Part shown: in pieces, positions 14,619 through 19,043 of the stretch
Numbering within the stretch: the stretch's first letter is position 1
Layout: every line of letters starts with the position of its first letter
NCBI GenBank assembly: GCA_040394475.1
Contig: JBEBSD010000103.1
Span: 1 to 19,043 of the forward strand
DNA from: JBEBSD01 sp040394475
GTDB taxonomy: Bacteria > Bacteroidota > Bacteroidia > Cytophagales > Spirosomataceae
DNA length: 19,043 bases
Reading direction: 5' to 3'
Program-made: the position numbers and the translations under genes
Notes under the pieces: model-generated
What the model was told of the DNA's origin: nothing
Seen by the model: only the letters and a program-made list of their open reading frames with translations
The model's database searches: none

Positions 14619-15068
14619 TCAGGGGGTCGCTACAAATGATGCCGCTTCCTCCAGGCTTTTTAAGGTCCTGGTTTTAACATCCAGAATCTTCACTTTTTCA
14701 TTTTCAAAATACCTCAGTGTTTCTTCCGGGTTCAGCGCTTTGGCTGAATCGGCATCATAGTAAAACATCCAGTCCATCATCAGGCTGTCGGCGGCGTTCA
14801 GCTGCTGGATAAGGTCATTGGCTTTGAGACGCTCTTCGGCCAGCGTATTGCCACTGACCCCTTCCGCCTCGAGGCTGTCCAGGCTACTGATCTTCTGCCG
14901 GAGCTGGTTTTGATAATGCATGATATCCTCCATTTTGGGCATCACCTCATCATGGATGGCCAGCACCTCTGTTTCCAGCGCGTCATAATTCTGGGAAGCT
15001 CCCGAGCAGGCGCTCAACACTGCAATAAGGGAAAGCGCAAGCAGGTTTTTCGAGTTAAAATAGCTCAT
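14619..15068 (-). CDS. Alpha-helical lipoprotein upstream of SCO
   Basis: This 149-residue protein has a lipoprotein signal ending in VLSAC (Cys21). The mature part is almost entirely helical and charged, with heptad-like stretches (LETEVLAIHDEVMPKMEDIM, then YQNQLRQKISSLDSLEAEG) that suggest a coiled coil. Similar Bacteroidota proteins are often labelled viral A-type inclusion protein, which says nothing about function. It shows no enzyme motif. The helical segments MDWMFYYDADSAKAL and LRYFENEKVKIL are likely conserved elements. It starts a tight three-gene set with the SCO chaperone and cytochrome c, so a role in copper delivery or respiratory assembly is a reasonable inference. A promoter lies 45 bases upstream. 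Confidence 0.85.
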   Translation of the reverse strand: MSYFNSKNLLALSLIAVLSACSGASQNYDALETEVLAIHDEVMPKMEDIMHYQNQLRQKISSLDSLEAEGVSGNTLAEERLKANDLIQQLNAADSLMMDWMFYYDADSAKALNPEETLRYFENEKVKILDVKTRTLKSLEEAASFVATP

Positions 15069-15112
15069 GATCGTATTGATTCATCGGATTGAATCCGTAT
15101 TGATGTAGGACG

Positions 15113-15120
15113 CAAAGATA
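15113..15120 (-). promoter_or_regulatory. Putative -7 box for the lipoprotein-SCO-cytochrome unit
   Basis: The minus strand reads TATCTTTG, an exact TAnnTTTG match followed by C, 45 bases before the start codon at 15068. No good -33 TTTG is present at the normal distance. The predicted leader of about 38 bases contains the near-perfect inverted repeat CGGATT-G-AATCCG (15085-15097). Confidence 0.5.
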
Positions 15121-15134
15121 CGATTTTGGCCGGA

Positions 15135-16793
15135 TTAAACCGATTTACTTAACAATTCGCGTGCATTCGAGATGACCAGTGGGGAGGGGTGCTGTCCTCC
15201 GATCATCTGGGCAAGCTCAAGAACCCGTTCTTCCCCCGTAATCTTTTTGATTTTGCTAATGGTTTTGTCACCGGAATTATCTTTGAACACGTAATAATGT
15301 TCTTTTCCGCGGGCCGCAATCTGATGCAGGTGGGTAATGGCCAGGATTTGGTGGTTTTTGCTCATCTGGTCGATCATTTCTCCCATTTTGACCGCAATCT
15401 CTCCTGAAATCCCGGTATCGATTTCATCAAATATAATGGTAGGAAGTTGTCGTTTGGTAGCAATAATAGATTTAATGACCAGCATCAGGCGGGAAAACTC
15501 CCCGCCGGATGCAACCTGCCGGAGTTCCTGAGGGGGAATTCCCTTATTGGCAGAAAACAGAAACGTAAGGAGGTCAATTCCGTTTTTGGTAACGGGTGCA
15601 GCTTGCAGCCGGATGGTAAAAGTCGCATCCGGGATGCCCAGCTCTTTTACCTTACCGGAAATGGCCGCCTCGAGTGCAGGTAGGGCCGCTTTGCGGGCGA
15701 CGGACAATTGCCGCGCGCTTTTGTCGAGCTGTTCCCCGGCTTTCGCAAGCCGTTGTTCCGAACGGCTTAAATCAGCGTCCAGGTTCAGGGCCTTGTCGAT
15801 TTGCTCCTGAAGCTGGTCCCGGATACCGATCAGCGCTTCCACATCGGCGGTTTGATGTTTTTTCTGAAGTTGATAAAGTAGGTTCAGACGTTCATTCACC
15901 TCCGAGAGGCGTTCCGGGCTAACGGTTGTTTCGGTGAATTTACCGGCAATTTCAGCAGCCAGGTCTTTCAGTTCCAGGAGTGCGCTTTCCGTGCGGTCTG
16001 CCAAGGGTTGGAAAGCCGGTACAAGCCGGGTGGCCTGTTTTAATTGTGTCAGGGCCTCTTTGAGGACGGACAAAACCGAATGCTCGTGATTGTCAAGATA
16101 GTCGCCGGCCAGCAGTAAGCGGGACTTAATTTCTGTGGCATGTTCAAGCAGGGCCAGCTCGTTCTCCAGCGAGGCCTGCTCTCCGGGTTGCAGGGAGGCG
16201 TCGGTGAGTTCGGTGAGCAGGAAATGATGATAATCCAGCTCTTTCCGGATTTTTGAGCTTTCCGCCTGCAGGGTCTCCAGCTCCTGTCTGGCGTCTTTAA
16301 ATGCGCCGAAATCCTGTTGGAATACCTGCAGCAATGGTCCGGATCCCGCAACTGCGTCCACGATGTCGAGCTGAAACTCATTTTGCCCGAGTAAAATGGA
16401 ATCGTGCTGGGAGTGGATATCGAGCAACCGGTCGGAAATACGTTTCAGTAAATCCAGCGTTACGGGGGTGTCATTGACAAACGCGCGGGATTTCCCGTTC
16501 GGGCTGATCTCTCTACGGATATAGGAAGGCTGCGCGTAATCCAGTTCAGCCTCTTCAAACAGGCTTTCCAGCGCGTATCCCGAGCTGTCGAACGTGCCTT
16601 CAATGATGCATTTTAAGGTGGGATTGTGCAGGGCTTTGGTGTCTGCCCGGTTGCCCTGCAGCAAACCGATTGCCCCTAACAAAATAGATTTTCCGGCACC
16701 TGTTTCACCCGTAATGATGGTCAGTCCATCCGAGAGTGAGAACTCCAGATGTTCAATAAGGGCGTAATTTTTGATGAGCAGATGCGTGAGCAT
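15135..16793 (-). CDS. recN: DNA repair protein RecN
   Basis: RecN is an SMC-like ATPase that helps double-strand-break repair by bridging or organising DNA ends before RecA acts. The 552-residue length is normal for the family. Walker A is GETGAGKS (29-36). The Q-loop region includes SDRLLDIHSQHDSILL (120-135). Long coiled coils span about 155-370. The ABC signature is SGGEFSRLML (429-438) and Walker B is TIIFDEIDTG (452-461), followed by AITHLHQIAA with the switch His488. The start ATG at 16793 places the first strand (LTHLLIKNYALIEHLEF) in the usual position. A promoter with both boxes lies immediately upstream. Many bacteria induce recN after DNA damage through LexA, but I see no LexA-like box here. 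Confidence 0.97.
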   Translation of the reverse strand: MLTHLLIKNYALIEHLEFSLSDGLTIITGETGAGKSILLGAIGLLQGNRADTKALHNPTLKCIIEGTFDSSGYALESLFEEAELDYAQPSYIRREISPNGKSRAFVNDTPVTLDLLKRISDRLLDIHSQHDSILLGQNEFQLDIVDAVAGSGPLLQVFQQDFGAFKDARQELETLQAESSKIRKELDYHHFLLTELTDASLQPGEQASLENELALLEHATEIKSRLLLAGDYLDNHEHSVLSVLKEALTQLKQATRLVPAFQPLADRTESALLELKDLAAEIAGKFTETTVSPERLSEVNERLNLLYQLQKKHQTADVEALIGIRDQLQEQIDKALNLDADLSRSEQRLAKAGEQLDKSARQLSVARKAALPALEAAISGKVKELGIPDATFTIRLQAAPVTKNGIDLLTFLFSANKGIPPQELRQVASGGEFSRLMLVIKSIIATKRQLPTIIFDEIDTGISGEIAVKMGEMIDQMSKNHQILAITHLHQIAARGKEHYYVFKDNSGDKTISKIKKITGEERVLELAQMIGGQHPSPLVISNARELLSKSV

Positions 16794-16801
16794 GTATCTG
16801 A

Positions 16802-16832
16802 CGAAATTAGAATGTTGAAGTTAATCAGCAAA
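16802..16832 (-). promoter_or_regulatory. recN promoter (-33 TTTG, -7 TAATTTCG)
   Basis: On the minus strand, TTTG (16829-16832) is followed by 19 bases and then TAATTTCG (16802-16809), which matches seven of eight positions of TAnnTTTG. The spacing is typical. The transcript would start close to the recN ATG at 16793, giving a very short leader of only a few bases. Confidence 0.5.
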
Positions 16833-16859
16833 AAGACAAATTAAAAAGAAACTACCGGG

Positions 16860-17093
16860 TTAATACGCATTCACCGTATCATAAATGATGAGATCGATAG
16901 CGGTGACCGGAATGGCATGCGGGTGGTTGCGGTTGTCGCGGATGTGCAGGGTGTCTGGGGTCACCGCTTCCGGTTTTCCGAAAAACGTATGCCCGTTTTT
17001 GAGCACTACATTCAGTGTCACTCCTTCAGGAAGGTTGGGGAACTGGCTGATAATCTGAGTCCCGAAAATTTTAGTAAGTCGTTTGCGCATCAC
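16860..17093 (-). CDS. Small Hfq/LSm-like protein, 77 residues
   Basis: I do not recognise this family with certainty. The protein has a short basic N-terminal helix (RKRLTKIFG), then a pattern of five short beta strands that fits an LSm/SH3-like barrel: VTLNVVLKNGHTFFGK (25-40), AVTPDTLHIRD (43-53) and HAIPVTAIDLIIYD (59-72). The order NG-then-FxG followed by HAI and a final strand parallels Hfq, whose Sm1 has an NGxxLxG segment and whose Sm2 has YKHAI. The length also suits an Hfq-like subunit. RNA binding is an inference; other small beta-barrels could look similar. It lies 25 bases after the helical-repeat gene and 66 bases before recN. A -7 box overlaps the stop codon of the upstream gene. 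Met1 and Met2 are equally possible starts. Confidence 0.75.
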   Translation of the reverse strand: MMRKRLTKIFGTQIISQFPNLPEGVTLNVVLKNGHTFFGKPEAVTPDTLHIRDNRNHPHAIPVTAIDLIIYDTVNAY

Positions 17094-17102
17094 TTTGATT
17101 AG

Positions 17103-17121
17103 GTATCCGGATACAAATTTA
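17103..17121 (-). promoter_or_regulatory. Putative internal promoter and palindrome before the Hfq-like gene
   Basis: TAAATTTG on the minus strand (17114-17121) exactly matches TAnnTTTG and overlaps the stop codon of the helical-repeat gene. Directly downstream, and sharing one base, is the perfect 12-base palindrome GTATCCGGATAC (17103-17114), which would cover the predicted transcription start. No -33 box is convincing. The arrangement would suit a repressor site, but that is not shown. Confidence 0.4.
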
Positions 17122-17679
17122 CGACAAACGATGTGTTTTCAGCTGTTTCTGTATTTTCCGCGCCCTGCTCAGAAAGCCGGGGGACGGATGTTTCTGAAGC
17201 TCCAGCTCCAGAATTTCCAGCAATTCGCCGCCAATTTCCGGATAAACCACAGCAAGTCTTGCCAGCACACCCATTGCGAAAACCCGGATCGCAATCGCTT
17301 GCCCGGAATGGGAAAGTATCTGGAAGCTTATCGAAATGAGTTCCGCATGAACCTCTTCCGGGAGGACTGCAAATTGCAGCAGACGCAGGATATTGCGTTT
17401 AACGCCATCATGTACATCGGTTCGCCGGAGTTGCCCGACAAGGTCCGGAAGGTAGGGATCCAGCAGGCCGGAATGTGTTTCTCCAACGGTACCGACCACC
17501 CAGGCCAGCTGTTGGACTTCCCGGTAGCCCCCATCTTGAAATAGCTCCATGAGCGCAGCCATTTTTTCGGGATCGTGCCCGATCCAGCTGATCATCCGGT
17601 CACGGTTGGCCTTGGTAGGGCCGGCCCTGAGGAGCTGTCTCAACTGGTGGAGATGTTCCGAAATAAGAGTAGCAGGCAT
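17119..17679 (-). CDS. Helical-repeat (HEAT-like) protein
   Basis: This 186-residue protein has no signal peptide and is predicted to be cytoplasmic. It consists almost wholly of amphipathic helices spaced like HEAT or ARM repeats: KMAALMELFQDGG, VQQLAWVVGTVGE, GLLDPYLPDLVGQLRR, VKRNILRLLQFA, AIAIRVFAMGVLARLAVVYP and ELLEILELELQ. Such repeats usually form a curved scaffold for protein or DNA contacts. DNA alkylation-repair glycosylases of the AlkD type use this fold, but I see none of their active-site features, so no catalytic role is claimed. It lies nine bases after the second YeeE-type gene and 25 bases before the Hfq-like gene, on the same strand. The ATG at 17679 is preferred by spacing. 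Confidence 0.78.
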   Translation of the reverse strand: MPATLISEHLHQLRQLLRAGPTKANRDRMISWIGHDPEKMAALMELFQDGGYREVQQLAWVVGTVGETHSGLLDPYLPDLVGQLRRTDVHDGVKRNILRLLQFAVLPEEVHAELISISFQILSHSGQAIAIRVFAMGVLARLAVVYPEIGGELLEILELELQKHPSPGFLSRARKIQKQLKTHRLS

Positions 17680-17688
17680 GTGGGGGCG

Positions 17689-18186
17689 TCAATGTGGAAG
17701 CCGGTGACGCAGGGATCCGTAGCACCAGGTGCCGGCTAGCGCACTGAGCAAGGTGACGGATACGGCGGCATAACCGCCTCCGATCTGGGCAAAAAGAGGG
17801 CCGGGGCAGGCGCCTGTGATTGCCCAGCCGATCCCGAAGAGTAATCCGCCGTAAATCAGGCCCTTATGAAAGATCTTGGGAGCAATAAGGATGGTGTCGC
17901 CGCCCAGTGTGGGGATCCGCAGGCGTTTGATCAACTGAATCGAAATCATACCGGTCAGCACGGCCGACCCGATGATGCCATACATATGAAAGGAATCAAA
18001 CCGGAACATTTCCTGAATCCGGAACCAGGAGATGATTTCGGATTTTACGAATACAATGCCGAAAGCACTTCCAAGTATAAAATACTTGATCAGCGAAACA
18101 AAGCTTTCCCGCGATTTGGATCCGTATGGTTCGTGACGGACAAATTCGTCGGATTCGATATGATCAGTTTTGGGATATGAAGTCAT
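17689..18186 (-). CDS. YeeE/YedE-type (DUF6691) sulfur transport half-protein
   Basis: This 165-residue membrane protein has about four hydrophobic helices (32-48, 67-86, 107-124 and 136-157). It carries the family motif ITGACPGPLFAQIG with Cys127. YeeE/YedE proteins (TsuA type) import thiosulfate using conserved cysteines. Here the transporter is split in two, and this gene corresponds to the C-terminal half. An upstream in-frame start at 18297 would give 202 residues but would overlap the first half-gene by 94 bases; the ATG at 18186 leaves a 17-base gap and a normal soluble N-terminus (TSYPKTDHIESDEFVRHE), so it is chosen. The partner is the gene at 18204-18779. Confidence 0.85.
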   Translation of the reverse strand: MTSYPKTDHIESDEFVRHEPYGSKSRESFVSLIKYFILGSAFGIVFVKSEIISWFRIQEMFRFDSFHMYGIIGSAVLTGMISIQLIKRLRIPTLGGDTILIAPKIFHKGLIYGGLLFGIGWAITGACPGPLFAQIGGGYAAVSVTLLSALAGTWCYGSLRHRLPH

Positions 18187-18203
18187 TGCTAATGCAGGAA
18201 AAA

Positions 18204-18779
18204 TCAGAGGACTAATTTCAGAATAACCGGAAGCAGAAAAAAGGTAGTAACTATTCCGCCTATCATAAAACAAATGGTTGCGACCAGTGAAGGCCATTGG
18301 AGATTAGCAAGGCCCATAATGGAATGTCCGGAAGTACAACCCCCTGCATACCGCGTCCCGAAGCCCACGAGAAACCCGCCGGCAACCAGAAAAATCAGTC
18401 CGCGTACCGACAGGATATGATCAGTCGCAAACAAATCCATGGGTAATAAACCCGAAAAGTCCTGTAAACCGAAGGATTGAAGGACATCGCGGGTAGGGGC
18501 GGCGATAACGGGCGGATTGGGATCTTTCAACCAGACGACCGCTATAAAACCTCCGAACATGATACCCGCCACAAAAAACACGTTCCAGAGTTCTTTACGC
18601 CAGTTATAGCTGAAAAAAGGAAGATTGCCGGGAATACAGGCGGCACAGATATGCCGTAAGGAGGACGAAATGCCGAATGGTTTGTTTCCGAAGAGCAGCA
18701 GCAGCGGTACGGTCAATCCGATGAGCGGGCCCGCCACATACCAGGGCCAGGGTTTTTGTATAAGCGCTATCCAGTTCAT
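18204..18779 (-). CDS. YeeE/YedE-type sulfur transport protein, first half
   Basis: This 191-residue membrane protein has four to five hydrophobic segments (12-31, 66-85, 125-142 and 163-187). The defining motif is RYAGGCTSGHSIMGL (143-157) with Cys148, matching the N-terminal half of YeeE/YedE thiosulfate transporters. A further pair, CAAC (45-48), lies in the first loop. Paired half-size genes of this kind are common in Bacteroidota and Proteobacteria and presumably form one pore together; the sulfur compound carried is not proven. It begins a co-directional run with the second half, a HEAT-like gene and a small Hfq-like gene. A near-perfect inverted repeat GTTAAA-GTG-TTTAAC sits three bases before the ATG at 18779. 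Confidence 0.88.
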   Translation of the reverse strand: MNWIALIQKPWPWYVAGPLIGLTVPLLLLFGNKPFGISSSLRHICAACIPGNLPFFSYNWRKELWNVFFVAGIMFGGFIAVVWLKDPNPPVIAAPTRDVLQSFGLQDFSGLLPMDLFATDHILSVRGLIFLVAGGFLVGFGTRYAGGCTSGHSIMGLANLQWPSLVATICFMIGGIVTTFFLLPVILKLVL

Positions 18780-18781
18780 AA

Positions 18782-18796
18782 GTTAAAGTGTTTAAC
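18782..18796 (-). promoter_or_regulatory. Inverted repeat at the YeeE translation start
   Basis: GTTAAA (18782-18787) and TTTAAC (18791-18796) form a perfect 6-bp inverted repeat with a 3-base spacer, ending just before the start codon. A GTTAAC palindrome recurs at about 18855-18860. The position suits an operator or a small hairpin covering the initiation site; neither is demonstrated. Confidence 0.35.
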
Positions 18797-18868
18797 AATG
18801 GCCCTGCAGCGAAAGCCTGAGGCCATCCGGGTACGGAGAGGATTTACAAAATGGGTTAACTAATATAG

Positions 18869-18876
18869 CAAAGATA
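18869..18876 (-). promoter_or_regulatory. Putative -7 box for the YeeE-led unit
   Basis: The minus strand reads TATCTTTG followed by C, an exact TAnnTTTG match 90 bases before the start codon, giving a leader of about 83 bases. The -33 region has no clear TTTG. This is the same octamer as in front of the lipoprotein-SCO unit (15113-15120). Confidence 0.5.
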
Positions 18877-18943
18877 GTAGAATAAAGTCAAGAAGAAGGT
18901 GTTTATACTTCCGGCTTGGGTAGTATATACCCTGGTCCCATCC

Positions 18944-18967
18944 CTGGTCTGTGTCTCCACAGACCAG
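18944..18967. repeat. Perfect 10-bp hairpin, possible REP-like element
   Basis: CTGGTCTGTG (18944-18953) and CACAGACCAG (18958-18967) form a perfect stem with loop TCTC. A direct repeat CCCTGGTC (18930-18937 and 18942-18949) precedes and overlaps it. The stem shares GGTCTGT/ACAGACC with the outer arms of the palindrome after rho, so it may be one copy of a dispersed intergenic repeat. No second full copy exists in this window. Confidence 0.5.
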
Positions 18968-18987
18968 CCACTATCAGCGGGAAAGGG

Positions 18988-19016
18988 AGAGGCTGTCTAA
19001 AAGGGCAGCCTCTTTT
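18988..19016 (+). terminator. Terminator-like hairpin near the right edge
   Basis: An 11-bp stem (18988-18998 with 19003-19013, two G-T pairs) closes on an AAAA loop and is followed by TTT on the plus strand. No plus-strand gene precedes it within 5 kb, so it either ends an unannotated short RNA or serves a minus-strand gene beyond the edge. The minus-strand tail (CCCTTT) is poorer. Confidence 0.55.
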
Positions 19017-19043
19017 ACCACCTGTTGAAGGCTCGCCGAGCCG

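Noticed and set aside
18187..18297. N-terminal extension of the second YeeE-type gene
   Set aside because: It would overlap the first half-gene by 94 bases and adds 37 residues with no family resemblance; the ATG at 18186 is better placed.
1..19043. CRISPR array, insertion sequence, prophage or defence island
   Set aside because: No spaced direct repeats, transposase, integrase or nuclease genes were found on either strand; the content is ordinary chromosomal genes.

Overview
This window looks like chromosomal DNA from a member of the Bacteroidota. A Chitinophagaceae-like relative is my best guess, but that is inference. Three things point there. Several intergenic regions carry the phylum's TAnnTTTG promoter element. 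Shine-Dalgarno sequences are mostly absent. The gene families fit: Rho with a long charged insert, the coaX/outer-membrane-protein/lptC string, SCO plus cytochrome c lipoproteins, and secreted DUF1080 proteins. I see no transposase, integrase, phage gene or CRISPR array, and the window is densely coding.

Layout, left to right. (1) 102-1682: nadB on the minus strand, starting the aspartate route to NAD. (2) 1779-5716, minus: a two-gene secreted unit. One gene encodes a beta-propeller fused to an azurin/auracyanin-like copper domain. The other encodes a DUF1080 + PA14-like protein with an unassigned C-terminal domain. A second, compact DUF1080 protein (5886-6650) is transcribed divergently. Together they suggest extracytoplasmic sugar or glycoside oxidation and cleavage, with copper as electron acceptor. 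(3) 6765-8658, minus: two tandem paralogous membrane-anchored helix-hairpin-helix proteins behind a double OmpA-domain protein. (4) 8917-10665, minus: rho, with a long promoter-proximal leader and, just after its stop codon, a perfect 62-nt palindrome that works as an intrinsic terminator. (5) 10932-13555, plus: coaX, an outer-membrane beta-barrel protein and an LptC-like lipoprotein, linking CoA synthesis with envelope biogenesis genes. (6) 13552-15068, minus: a lipoprotein, a SCO copper chaperone and a cytochrome c lipoprotein, with very short gaps or overlaps. (7) 15135-18779, minus: two half-size YeeE/YedE sulfur-transport proteins, a helical-repeat protein, a 77-residue Hfq/LSm-like protein and recN, in transcription order. 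(8) 18780-19043: no gene, but a promoter, a perfect 10-bp hairpin and a terminator-like hairpin.

Housekeeping genes (nadB, rho, coaX, lptC, recN) alternate with envelope and redox modules. The least conventional parts are the propeller-cupredoxin/DUF1080 module, the small Hfq-like protein in a phylum where canonical Hfq is usually missing, the tandem membrane HhH/OmpA unit, and the palindrome next to rho. All functional statements rest on reading motifs by eye; no database search was possible.
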